Assembly (NCBI GenBank): GCA_951813535.1
Contig: OX638345.1
Span: forward strand, 3,588,608-3,652,607
DNA: 64,000 bases
Direction of reading: 5' to 3'
DNA from: an uncultured Dehalococcoidia bacterium
GTDB lineage: Bacteria; Chloroflexota; Dehalococcoidia; Lucifugimonadales; UBA3495
In this document: piece after piece, positions 33,426 to 42,550 of the stretch
Position numbering within the stretch: the first letter of the stretch is position 1
Layout of the letters: each line of letters begins with the position of its first letter
Position numbers and translations under genes: made by a program
Notes under the pieces: generated by a model
The model's input: only the letters and a program-made list of their open reading frames with translations
What the model was told of the DNA's origin: nothing
The model's database searches: none

Positions 33426-34352
33426 TCAGTCGTCCGCCGGGGTGAGCACGGCCGCGTCGGCGGCCATCTGCGCGGCCTGGGCGGCGGCGAGGCCGGCCAC
33501 GTCGGTGCCCACGTCCTGTACGCCGTACTTCTTTTCCAGCTCGTAGATGGCGTCCAGGCCAAGCACGGAGGCAACGTCCCAACGGGTGCCGTAGCGGTCG
33601 GGATTCACCATGCCGTCTGCCATCAGCTCTTCGTAGGCGGCGCGCACCTGCTTGTAGATGAGCCAGATGGTGCTGCCGCAGATCATGATCTTGTAGCCCA
33701 ACTCGTCCATGGTCTGCGTGGTTGCCAGGTCGCCGTTGTACATGCGAGGCACGTCGGCCAGGTCGGCGGCGTAGCGCTGGATGTCGTCCTGGGACTTGAT
33801 GCCGTCGACGAACACCAGGTCGGCGCCGGCCTCGACATAGGCCCGACAGCGTCGGACGGTGTCCTCCCAGCCGGTGACGGCGTAGGCGTCGCAGCGGGCG
33901 ATGATGACGAAATCGGGGTCGGTGCGGGCATCCAGGGCAGCACGGATCTTCTGGACGTGTTCCTCAGCAGGGACCACCTGCTTGCCCGCGAAGAACCCGC
34001 ACTTCTTGGGGAAAACCTGGTCCTCCAGGTGGATGGCGGCCACGCCGGCGGACTCGTACTCGCGAACGGTGCGGTGCACGTTGAGGGGGTTGCCGTAGCC
34101 GGTGTCGGCGTCGCAGATCACCGGTATGTTGACGGCGTCAGCGATGTACTTGGCGTTGGAGACCATCTCGGTCATGGTGAGCAGGCCGACGTCGGGGAAG
34201 CCGCGTTCGGCGGCGGTTCCGGCTCCAGTCATGTAAACGGCCTGATGTCCAACATCCTCGGCGATTCGGGCGTGCAGAGCGTTGAGGACAAAGGGGGCGA
34301 CGACCAACCGGTCGGAGGCGAGCATCTGGCGCAGCTTGGCAGTGGCTTTCAT
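33426..34352 (-). CDS. isocitrate lyase/PEP mutase superfamily protein
   Basis: From ATG 34352 with GGAGGT upstream, the product is 308 residues. It has the superfamily landmarks: MTGAGTAAERGFPDVGLLTM, NIPVICDADTGYGNPLNVHR (Mg-binding DADTGYG), AGVAAIHLEDQVFPKKCGFF (with the KKCG loop Cys) and ARCDAYAVTG. The His after KKCG of true isocitrate lyase is Phe here, which points to the methylisocitrate-lyase/carboxyphosphonoenolpyruvate-mutase/oxaloacetate-hydrolase side of the family. A C-C lyase on a small 2-hydroxy acid is most likely; the substrate is open. One inverted repeat of the GxxExxY cassette lies 27 bases upstream of the start. Confidence 0.9.
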   Translation of the reverse strand: MKATAKLRQMLASDRLVVAPFVLNALHARIAEDVGHQAVYMTGAGTAAERGFPDVGLLTMTEMVSNAKYIADAVNIPVICDADTGYGNPLNVHRTVREYESAGVAAIHLEDQVFPKKCGFFAGKQVVPAEEHVQKIRAALDARTDPDFVIIARCDAYAVTGWEDTVRRCRAYVEAGADLVFVDGIKSQDDIQRYAADLADVPRMYNGDLATTQTMDELGYKIMICGSTIWLIYKQVRAAYEELMADGMVNPDRYGTRWDVASVLGLDAIYELEKKYGVQDVGTDVAGLAAAQAAQMAADAAVLTPADD

Positions 34353-34378
34353 AGTTGTAATACCTCCACAAATGAACT

Positions 34379-34835
34379 TACATCGATGCACAGGATGAAC
34401 AGGATAATGTGGCATCCGTCAGAGTTCAGATCAACTGGTGGACCGGGTGAATCGTTGGAACTCGACCTTGGGGCTGCCGAAATTGATAAGCAGTCCCACC
34501 GGGATACCGGTAGCGTTCAGGTAGTTGATCACCTGCGCTTTGTGCTGCGGGGTGAGCCGCTCTACGGCTTTTAGTTCGATGATCACTTTGCCCGGCACCA
34601 ATAAATCGGCATAAAAATCACCTACAGGCGTTTTGCGAAACGTTACTTTGATTGGAGCCTGGACCTCCACCGGGATGCCAGCATCCCCGAGTGCAACCAC
34701 CATAGCGTTTTCGTACACCGATTCCAGGAAGCCTGCTCCCAGTTCGTTCTGTACTTCGAAAGCACAACCTATGATCACCCTGGTCAAATCCGAATACAGC
34801 AATCCTCGATCCTGTCCATCCTGTCTATCGATGTA
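34379..34835. repeat. 27-nt inverted repeats bounding the GxxExxY gene
   Basis: The left repeat (34379-34405) reads TACATCGAT-GC-ACAGGATG-A-ACAGGAT. The right one (34809-34835), on the other strand, reads TACATCGAT-AG-ACAGGATG-G-ACAGGAT, giving 24 of 27 identical. Each contains a tandem ACAGGATx unit. Together they delimit a 457-nt segment holding one small gene. The arrangement looks like a minimal mobile cassette, but no transposase is present and flanking duplications were not recognised. Confidence 0.75.
34431..34802 (-). CDS. GxxExxY family protein (PDDEXK-3)
   Basis: Read from a TTG at 34802 (LLYSDLTRVIIGCAFEVQNE), the product is 123 residues. It contains the family name motif G-x-x-E-x-x-Y in GAGFLESVYENAM, then PVGDFYADLLVPGKVIIELK, which supplies the D and E-x-K residues of a PD-(D/E)xK nuclease-like fold, and the HKAQVINYLNATGIPVGLLI ending. 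No ATG exists in frame, so the start codon is uncertain. The family is very common in metagenomic Chloroflexota and Bacteroidota, and its function is unknown. It lies inside the inverted-repeat pair. Confidence 0.85.
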   Translation of the reverse strand: MLYSDLTRVIIGCAFEVQNELGAGFLESVYENAMVVALGDAGIPVEVQAPIKVTFRKTPVGDFYADLLVPGKVIIELKAVERLTPQHKAQVINYLNATGIPVGLLINFGSPKVEFQRFTRSTS

Positions 34836-34851
34836 GAAATTCCATTCGTGG

Positions 34852-35559
34852 TCAGAAGATGCGGTCTGTTTCGGGGACCAGCGGGGGCAGGAGGGCCTCC
34901 ATCCAGGGGACCATATCGCGCAACACCTCCACGGGTATTTCGTGACCCATGTTGTACTCGTTATAGGACAGGTTGTAGTTCTCCGCATCCAGGAACTCGT
35001 GGGTACGGCGGGCGCTGTCCATGGAGACCATCTGGTCGTGGAGGCCGTGGGCGACGAATACCGGTTGCTTCCGGTGGTCGGGCAGCCGCGGTCGCAGGAT
35101 TTCGGGGTCGGGCAGGGACGCGCTGAGAGCGATCAACGCAACGAACTCGTCCGGCCGCTGCAGTCCCATGCGATAGGTCATGCCTCCACCCTGGGAGAAG
35201 CCAAGAAGGACGGCACGGTTTTCCCGGGCCCGAAACTCGTTCAGTACCTCGGCAAAGAAGGCGTCCAGCAGCGACTCTGCCTGGTCGAAATGTTCCTCGG
35301 TCGCCTGGCCGCGCGGCGGATGCCAGCCGTATCCGATCATGCCGGGGGCCAGTTCGAAGGGTATGGGCGCGTTGGGGCACACGTACACGTAGCCCTTGCG
35401 GTTGATGGACGGGGCGAGGCCGGCGAGGTCCTGCATGTTGGCGCCAAAACCGTGCAGCATGACGACCAGCGGGTAGTCGGCGTCGGCGTCGTAATCGTCA
35501 GGGAATATGACGAGATAGTGGAGTCCGTCCTCGGTTACCCTGCGCTGTTCGGCGTGCAT
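34852..35559 (-). CDS. alpha/beta hydrolase, phospholipase/carboxylesterase family
   Basis: The 235-residue product has PLVVMLHGFGANMQDLAGLA (oxyanion-hole HGF), the nucleophile elbow VLLGFSQGGGMTYRMGL (Ser in GFSQGG), an Asp region in VFVAHGLHDQMVSMDSAR (the D of HDQ) and the catalytic His in EYNMGHEIPVEVL. These are the features of the small carboxylesterase/phospholipase group (YpfH, EstB). It would hydrolyse short acyl esters in the cytoplasm; no signal peptide. Start ATG 35559. The GxxExxY cassette begins right behind its stop. Confidence 0.9.
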   Translation of the reverse strand: MHAEQRRVTEDGLHYLVIFPDDYDADADYPLVVMLHGFGANMQDLAGLAPSINRKGYVYVCPNAPIPFELAPGMIGYGWHPPRGQATEEHFDQAESLLDAFFAEVLNEFRARENRAVLLGFSQGGGMTYRMGLQRPDEFVALIALSASLPDPEILRPRLPDHRKQPVFVAHGLHDQMVSMDSARRTHEFLDAENYNLSYNEYNMGHEIPVEVLRDMVPWMEALLPPLVPETDRIF

Positions 35560-35685
35560 CAGTCAGGCTCCTGTCCGTCGACATACGATTGAGACCATCC
35601 CAATCGTAACATATCGAAACCCGGGGCCTTTTTGAAGCGGCGGCCTGGCGCGGGCGCCGGGCACGCCGGCGCTGGGTCAGCGGCG

Positions 35686-35886
35686 TCAACAGCCGGGCTG
35701 GCCGTAGTTGCCGCAGCAGCCGCGTCGTGAGGCCACCTTCAGCCACGTGTTTGAGACCACCAACGACAGTACCTTGCGCCACGGCAGTCCGGTGCCTCGC
35801 AGGTTCGCGAACGCGGAGTCCCAGTGGTCGGGACCACCGTGTTGGTGCCCGTGGGGATGATCGTGTTCAGGCTCCTGGTCTGCCAT
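35686..35886 (-). CDS. small His-rich, Cys-ended protein
   Basis: The 66-residue product opens MADQEPEHDHPHGHQHGGPD, a cluster of six histidines, and ends RRGCCGNYGQPGC. I recall the ending RRxCCGNxGxPGC as a conserved tail of short proteins in Chloroflexota and Actinobacteria, so I take the gene as real despite its size. The His and Cys clusters suggest metal binding, but no function is known. It starts 22 bases after the stop of the VUT-family transporter gene and is likely its operon partner. Confidence 0.65.
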   Translation of the reverse strand: MADQEPEHDHPHGHQHGGPDHWDSAFANLRGTGLPWRKVLSLVVSNTWLKVASRRGCCGNYGQPGC

Positions 35887-35907
35887 TGGGGCAGCTCGGC
35901 GGCGGGT

Positions 35908-36663
35908 TCAGGCCCGGGAAGCGGCGGCGTTGGTGTCGCCGCTGCCGAACACGCCGAAGGGGTTCAGCGAGCGCGGCGCGTCATAAACGTCCATTCGCTC
36001 GGTACGCTTCAGCCAGCCAACCACGACGTAGGTGAGCGGCGTGGCGACGATCTCGTACACCGATTTGGCGATCCAAGCGCAGATGGCGGCGTTGAACACC
36101 GGCAGCCACGAGCCGTCGGGTCCGACCCACAGGCCGGAGACGCCGAAGGCGATGGTGAAGAACAGGATGGAGTCGATGCCCTGACCGACCACCGTGGAGG
36201 ATATGGTTCGCAGCCACAGGAACCGTCCCTGCGTGCGGTTTTTGAGCAGGACCATGATGACGGCGTTGGAAAACTCGCCGACGATGTAGGCGACGAAGGA
36301 ACCGAGCATAATCCAGCCAGTTGCCCCCAGGATGGTCTCATATTCCCCCTGGTTTTCCCAGAAGACCGCGCCCGGAATCATGCTTCCGACCCAGAAGAGA
36401 ACCACCATCAGCAGGTTGCACACGAACCCCAGCCAGATGACGCCGCGGGCCACGCGGAACCCGTACACCTCAGTCAGGATGTCGCTGATGATGTAGCCGA
36501 CGGGAAAACAGACGATGGCCGCCGACACCACGAACAGGTCACTGCCGATGAAGTTGAACGGCAAGGTGAACAGCGTAACCGGCTTGATGGCAATGATGTT
36601 GCTGACCAGCAATACTGTCACCGCCAGCGCGGCGATGATGACCAGTTTCCCGGAGAATTGCAT
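35908..36663 (-). CDS. VUT-family (YhhQ-type) queuosine precursor transporter
   Basis: From ATG 36663 (MQFSGKLVIIAALAVTVLLV) the product is 251 residues with about six membrane segments. Typical features are FPVGYIISDILTEVYGFRVA near residue 55 (the conserved DxxTExYG) and FVAYIVGEFSNAVIMVLLKN in the middle, then TISSTVVGQGIDSILFFTIA. The family imports queuine precursors such as preQ0 or preQ1. Cytoplasmic membrane. It is followed by the small His-rich gene and preceded by glnA at a 29-base gap, so read-through from glnA is possible. Confidence 0.9.
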   Translation of the reverse strand: MQFSGKLVIIAALAVTVLLVSNIIAIKPVTLFTLPFNFIGSDLFVVSAAIVCFPVGYIISDILTEVYGFRVARGVIWLGFVCNLLMVVLFWVGSMIPGAVFWENQGEYETILGATGWIMLGSFVAYIVGEFSNAVIMVLLKNRTQGRFLWLRTISSTVVGQGIDSILFFTIAFGVSGLWVGPDGSWLPVFNAAICAWIAKSVYEIVATPLTYVVVGWLKRTERMDVYDAPRSLNPFGVFGSGDTNAAASRA

Positions 36664-36692
36664 GGACGCTCTCTCTGGCAGGGGCGCCGGGG

Positions 36693-38033
36693 CTACAGCA
36701 GCGGCAGGTAGCGCGAAATCTCGTAGTCGGTGACCGTGGAGCGGTATTGTTCCCACTCCTGTTTTTTGTTGCGGATCAGGGTTTCGTAGACGAAATCGCC
36801 GAGGGTTTTGCGCAGGAGTTCGCTGTTTTCCGCCAGTGCGATGGCCTCGCCCATGCTGGTGGGCAGGCGACCGATGCCCCGGGCAGTGCGCTCCTCGGCG
36901 GACATCGACATCACGTCACCGGTGATGGGCGATGGCACCGGGTATTCGTCCTCGATACCCTTGAGGCCGGCGGCCAGCAGGGCGCTGAACGCGAGGTAAG
37001 GGTTGCAGGCCGGATCGGGTGCGCGGTACTCGACGCGCAACGAGGTTTCATAGCCGGCCTTGTACGAGGGAACCCGTATCAGATCCAGGCGGCTGGACAT
37101 GGTCCAGGACACGTGCACCGGGGCTTCGTAGCCGGGCACCAGGCGCTTGTAGGAGTTCACCCACTGGTTGGTCACCAGGGTGATCTCCGGCGCGTGGCGC
37201 AGCAGGCCGGCGATGAACCGTTTGCCGATCACCGACAGGTGCAGGTCGTCATCCGGGTCGTAGAATGCGTTGCTGTTGCCACGAAACAGCGACTGGTGGG
37301 TATGCATGCCGCTGCCGTTGGAGGTGGAGAACGGCTTGGGCATGAAGGACGCATACACGCCCTGCTGCTGGGCCAGTTCCTTGATTACCATGCGGGCGGT
37401 CATGACGTTGTCGGCCATGGTCAGGGCGTCGGTGTACTGGAGATCGATCTCGTGCTGGCTGGGCGCGCCCTCGTGGTGCGAATATTTGACCGGGATTCCC
37501 ATTTCAGCGAGGTTGAGCACGGTGTCGCGTCGGAGGTCGGAGGCGGGGTTGCTGGAGAGTTGGTCGTAATATCCGTAGGTGTCCAGCGGCTCCGGAGTTT
37601 CGGCGTCCCGCAGGTAGAAGTATTCGAGCTCCGGGCCGACGTAGTAGATGTACCCCAGGCTGGCGAGACGCTCCAAATTACGCTTCAAAACGTGGCGCGG
37701 ATCTCCGATGAACGGCTCACCCCTCGGAGTGCGGACGTCGCAGAAGATGCGGGCCACGGCGTTGCGCCGGGGGCGCCAGGGCAGGAGGGTGAAGGTGGTC
37801 GGGTCCGGAAAGGCCCGCATGTCGCTTTCGGTGTCGGTGCTGTAACCCTCTATGGCCGCCCCGTCGAATCCGACGCCCAACTCCAGGGCGTCCTCGAGGT
37901 CGTCCACGGTAATGGCGAAACCCTTGAGGTTGCCGAGGATATCGGTGAACCAGAGGCGAATGAATTTGACGTCGAAGTCTCGAGCGCTGCGGAGCACGTA
38001 TTCGCGCTCGGCGGCGTGGTGGTCAGTCAGCAC
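36693..38033 (-). CDS. glnA: type I glutamine synthetase, alpha-like
   Basis: The GTG at 38033 follows AGGAG by 9 nt and gives 446 residues, starting VLTDHHAAEREYVLRSARDF. Signatures include the GFDGAAIEGYSTDTESDMRA loop, YYVGPELEYFYLRDAETPEP, HHEGAPSQHEIDLQYTDALT (metal and glutamate site), FMPKPFSTSNGSGMHTHQSL, and RVEYRAPDPACNPYLAFSAL. The length and lack of the beta-subgroup insertion with NLY adenylylation motif place it in the GSI-alpha group. It is the third gene of an amt-glnA-glnA array and may be feedback-inhibited rather than adenylylated. A gamma-glutamyl-polyamine ligase cannot be excluded. Confidence 0.93.
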   Translation of the reverse strand: MLTDHHAAEREYVLRSARDFDVKFIRLWFTDILGNLKGFAITVDDLEDALELGVGFDGAAIEGYSTDTESDMRAFPDPTTFTLLPWRPRRNAVARIFCDVRTPRGEPFIGDPRHVLKRNLERLASLGYIYYVGPELEYFYLRDAETPEPLDTYGYYDQLSSNPASDLRRDTVLNLAEMGIPVKYSHHEGAPSQHEIDLQYTDALTMADNVMTARMVIKELAQQQGVYASFMPKPFSTSNGSGMHTHQSLFRGNSNAFYDPDDDLHLSVIGKRFIAGLLRHAPEITLVTNQWVNSYKRLVPGYEAPVHVSWTMSSRLDLIRVPSYKAGYETSLRVEYRAPDPACNPYLAFSALLAAGLKGIEDEYPVPSPITGDVMSMSAEERTARGIGRLPTSMGEAIALAENSELLRKTLGDFVYETLIRNKKQEWEQYRSTVTDYEISRYLPLL

Positions 38034-38097
38034 GAATGGTCTCCTGAAAGGTGGTTGTCCCGACGCACCGGATATTCTCCGGGGCATTGTACCAGTA

Positions 38098-38119
38098 GGG
38101 GCGGGTTGTCACCCGCCCC
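38098..38119. terminator. GGGGCGGGT hairpin between the two glnA genes
   Basis: GGGGCGGGT / ACCCGCCCC, loop TGTC, perfect 9-bp stem. It lies 32 bases beyond the upstream glnA stop, without a T-run, so it may attenuate or protect mRNA rather than terminate fully. Confidence 0.55.
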
Positions 38120-38151
38120 CACACGGTTCGCCGTCGTCGACAGCGTCGCGA

Positions 38152-39576
38152 CTAGGCGTCGAAGTACTTGAAGAATTCGATGGGATGGGGGCGCAGGCGC
38201 AGGTCGTCCACGTCGTTCTTTTTGTAGTCCAGCCAGGTCTCGATGAGGTCGTCGGTGAAGACGCCGCCGCGCATCAGGAACTCGTTGTCGCGCTCGAGCG
38301 CGGCCAGGGCCTCGTCCAGGGAGCCGGGAACCTGGCGGATCATGGCCAGGTCGGCGGCGGACATTTCGTAGAGGTTCTGGTCCACCGGGTCCGGCGGCTC
38401 GATCTCGTTGATGACGCCGTCAATGCCGGCCATGAGCATGGCCGCGAAAGCGATGTAGGGGTTGCAGGCCGGGTCGGGAGCGCGGAACTCCAGACGGCGG
38501 GCCGATGGGCTGTTGGAATAGGTCGGGATGCGGATGCAAGCCGAGCGGTTGCGTACCGAGTAGACCAGGTTCACCGGAGCCTCGAAGCCGGGCACCAGGC
38601 GCTTGTAGCTGTTGGTGGTGGGAGCGGCGAAGGCCAGCAGGGCCGGCGCGTGCAGCAGCAGACCGCCGATGTAATGGCGGCAGGTGGCAGACAGCATGGC
38701 GTATCCGTCGGCGTCATAGAACAGGTTGGATCCGTCCTTCCACAGGCTCTGGTGGGTGTGCATGCCGGTGCCGTTGTCGCCGAAGAGCGGCTTGGGCATG
38801 AAGGTGGCCACCTTGCCGTGGTTCTTGGCCACGTTCTTCACCACGTACTTCAGGATGGTCACGGTGTCGGCCATGGTGGTCAGGGTGTCGTAACGGACGT
38901 CGATCTCGGCCTGACCGGCGGTGGCAACCTCGTGGTGGTGCTTTTCGACGATGATGCCGAAGTGCTCGATCTTCTGGACCATCTCGGAGCGGATGTCCTG
39001 GAAGGTGTCGAAGGGAGGCGCCGGGAAGTAGCCTTCCTTGTTGCGCGGCCGGTAGGCCAGGTTGTTGCTCCCGTGGATGGGCTGCTGCACGCCGGTGTTC
39101 CAGAACCCCTCATCGGAGTCGATGAAGTAGTAGCCGGAGTTGATGTTCTGGTCGAAGCGGGCCGAGTCGAAGATGAAGAACTCGGGCTCCGGGCCCCAGA
39201 AACTGGTGTCGGCAATGCCGGTGGTCCTGAGGTAGGCCTCGGCCTTTTGGGCGACGTGGCGCGGGTCGCGGCTGTAGGACTCGCGCGTTACCGGGTCCAG
39301 GATGTCGCAGATCATGTGGAGGGTCGGGATTTCGAAGAACGGGTCGACGGTGGCGGTGCTGGCATCGGGGATCAACAGCATGTCGCTTTCGTCGATGGAC
39401 TTGAAACCGCGGATGCTGGAGCCGTCGAAGCCATAGCCCTCGGCCATGTTGTCCTCGGTGAGCTCGCTCAGCGGGATGGAGAGGTGCTGAAACGTGCCCG
39501 GCAGGTCGGTGAACCGCAGGTCGATGATGCCGATGCTGTTGGACTTGCAAAACTCGATGACCTCTCTGGGGGTCAT
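38152..39576 (-). CDS. glnA: type I glutamine synthetase, beta-type
   Basis: From ATG 39576 (MTPREVIEFCKSNSIGIIDL) the product is 474 residues, the usual GSI-beta length. It has GYGFDGSSIRGFKSIDESDM, WGPEPEFFIFDSARFDQNIN, HHHEVATAGQAEIDVRYDTL, FMPKPLFGDNGTGMHTHQSL and LEFRAPDPACNPYIAFAAML. The segment DPVDQNLYEMSAADLAMIRQ contains the Tyr that is adenylylated in beta-type enzymes, so activity is probably controlled by adenylylation, although no adenylyltransferase is in the window. It follows amt by 79 bases and is likely cotranscribed with it under nitrogen control. Confidence 0.95.
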   Translation of the reverse strand: MTPREVIEFCKSNSIGIIDLRFTDLPGTFQHLSIPLSELTEDNMAEGYGFDGSSIRGFKSIDESDMLLIPDASTATVDPFFEIPTLHMICDILDPVTRESYSRDPRHVAQKAEAYLRTTGIADTSFWGPEPEFFIFDSARFDQNINSGYYFIDSDEGFWNTGVQQPIHGSNNLAYRPRNKEGYFPAPPFDTFQDIRSEMVQKIEHFGIIVEKHHHEVATAGQAEIDVRYDTLTTMADTVTILKYVVKNVAKNHGKVATFMPKPLFGDNGTGMHTHQSLWKDGSNLFYDADGYAMLSATCRHYIGGLLLHAPALLAFAAPTTNSYKRLVPGFEAPVNLVYSVRNRSACIRIPTYSNSPSARRLEFRAPDPACNPYIAFAAMLMAGIDGVINEIEPPDPVDQNLYEMSAADLAMIRQVPGSLDEALAALERDNEFLMRGGVFTDDLIETWLDYKKNDVDDLRLRPHPIEFFKYFDA

Positions 39577-39655
39577 GCCGGGTTCCTCCTTTGAGACCGG
39601 TTGTCGTGCGGGTGGGGTGCGTCGGTCAGGCACTGCTGACCGGGGGTTCAGGCGA

Positions 39656-40873
<1,218 letters not shown>

Positions 40874-41306
40874 TTCTCTATCTCCCCACTAATCACCGCC
40901 GGCAGATGCCTTTTAACCGGGTCACCGCTGCGGCCCGCCCGAAGGCGGATGGCCGTACCGTCAACGGTAATGTTGATGTGCATTTGTCGACGCGAAAATT
41001 TACGGCAACAGTGTAGATTTCCAGTGTTACGGACTAATGACGGAAATGTTACAAAGTTGTTACGCGCAACCGGGATAGCTCACCGGCACAGGGAAAAGTT
41101 CGGCGGATCGACGGGCCGCAGTCAGCTTCAGCGTGTCTCCGCCGGATAAGGCCGCAGGTGGACCGCCACCCGCGGCGGCTTGATTCGAGAGTGCTGTTTG
41201 TGCCGAGTTTACGAAAATCGGCGGCGCCGATATTGTTTGCCGCCCGATTGCCCCGCCGGCGTATCGGGGAGCGCCGTCCGGCCGATAACGATTGCAAAAG
41301 ATCAAT

Positions 41307-41807
41307 ATGGTCTCAAGACCCGGAATATTCCACAGGTGGTATATCGTCGCCTGCGGGTTCCTGAGCCAGGGAATGCGCGTGGGCCTGGGAGCCCAGACGT
41401 TCGGCTTCTTCTTCAAGCCGATGATCGAGGAACTGGGATGGAACCGCACCGTGATGACCGGGGCGCTCCTGGCACGAGACCTGGTCCGGGCGGGCGCATC
41501 ACCTGTCTTCGGATACGCCGTGGATCGCTTCGGCCCTCGCTTCCTGATGGCGGGCAGCGCGGTCGTGTTGGGCGTGTCGATGATGCTGTTGTCCCAGACC
41601 CGGGGGCTCTGGAATTTTGTCCTGTTTTACGGCGTCATCGGAACCTGGGTCGGCTACGGCTTCGTCAGTCCGACCATTGCCAAGTGGTTCGTTCGTCATC
41701 GGGGCCGGGCCACCGACATCGCGACGGCCGGGCTCAATGTCGGCGCGGTTGCCCTTGTTTTTGGAGTAGGCTCGGAGCCTATCCCACGACCGCCCAAATC
41801 AACGTGA
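41307..41807 (+). pseudogene. MFS transporter, 3' part missing
   Basis: The frame from ATG 41307 (MVSRPGIFHRWYIVACGFLS) encodes the first four to five membrane segments of an oxalate/formate-antiporter-like major facilitator: GFFFKPMIEELGWNRTVMTG, the DRFGPR loop between segments 2 and 3 (YAVDRFGPRFLMAGSAVVLG), and WFVRHRGRATDIATAGLNVG. It breaks off at about 41765. The last residues (SEPIPRPPKST) are unrelated and overlap the end of the convergent gene at 41779. Only about 155 of an expected 400 residues remain, so a deletion fused it to the next gene's 3' side. Confidence 0.8.
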
Positions 41808-42495
41808 TTGCGCCCGCCGCCACCAGCGATCCCGCCCACAGCAGGTCGAGGTTGATCCAGCCGCGTCGCAGAAACGCCAGGCCGACCCGGTAGTAGACGA
41901 CCACCGCCGCCGCCAGCATCGCCGCCAGCATGACGACGGTGTGCATCAGAAGCCCGGCGAGCCACCATACGGGGGCGTCGGTCAGGGACAGAAAGCCGCC
42001 GTGCTCACCCAGGTCGCCGACAATGCCCGACGCGGCGTCCGGGCGGGTCAGGGAGAGTACCACCGGAGCCAGCATCAACCCCGCGCCGTGGGCCGACGCC
42101 ATCAGAAATGACCAGGCGATCAGGTCGCGTCCGCCCACGTTCATCCCCACCCACCGGGGGTGTCGGTAGTATCGGACCAGCCGGTAGATGCCGAAGCCCA
42201 GCAGGATCGCGCCCGCGGCGATGCGCACCCATTTCAGGGGCAGGAACGCGCCGGCCAGGACCAGCGCGGCCATGATGATCGCCACCGACGCCAGGTGGCC
42301 GATGGCGATGTATCCCGTGGCAGTGTACAGCTGGACCGGCCGCTGCCGCTGCAACGCCAGCGCCACGGCGAACAGCCACCCCATCGCCGGGTTCAGCCCG
42401 TGGAATACCCCCAGCGCGGCCAGACCCAGCCACGGGCCCAGCGATGCCAGGGCCGCCGGATCGGGAATGAGGGCGTGCAGCAACACTGCCGACAC
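41779..42495 (-). CDS. polytopic membrane protein, NicO-like
   Basis: The 238-residue product has six to seven membrane segments. Two histidine-glycine motifs within helices, LAALGVFHGLNPAMGWLFAV at about residue 25-44 and LMASAHGAGLMLAPVV at about 130, resemble the HGxxxxH-type metal sites in NicO/UreH-like transporters, although the second His of the first motif is absent. I therefore call it NicO-like with caution. It lies 55 bases downstream of the SBP56 gene on the same strand and may be cotranscribed with it. The metal idea fits, since SBP56-type methanethiol oxidases bind copper. Confidence 0.65.
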   Translation of the reverse strand: MSAVLLHALIPDPAALASLGPWLGLAALGVFHGLNPAMGWLFAVALALQRQRPVQLYTATGYIAIGHLASVAIIMAALVLAGAFLPLKWVRIAAGAILLGFGIYRLVRYYRHPRWVGMNVGGRDLIAWSFLMASAHGAGLMLAPVVLSLTRPDAASGIVGDLGEHGGFLSLTDAPVWWLAGLLMHTVVMLAAMLAAAVVVYYRVGLAFLRRGWINLDLLWAGSLVAAGAITLIWAVVG

Positions 42496-42550
42496 TGCCG
42501 GTCCGGCGGCCCTGGAGCCGTTTGTTACGTTTTGTGAACGGTAGTGCGCG

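Noticed and set aside
36747-39594. Very long plus-strand open frames (474 and 580 codons) antisense to the two glnA genes
   Set aside because: They mirror the conserved glnA frames, have no family resemblance, and arise from GC-rich third positions.
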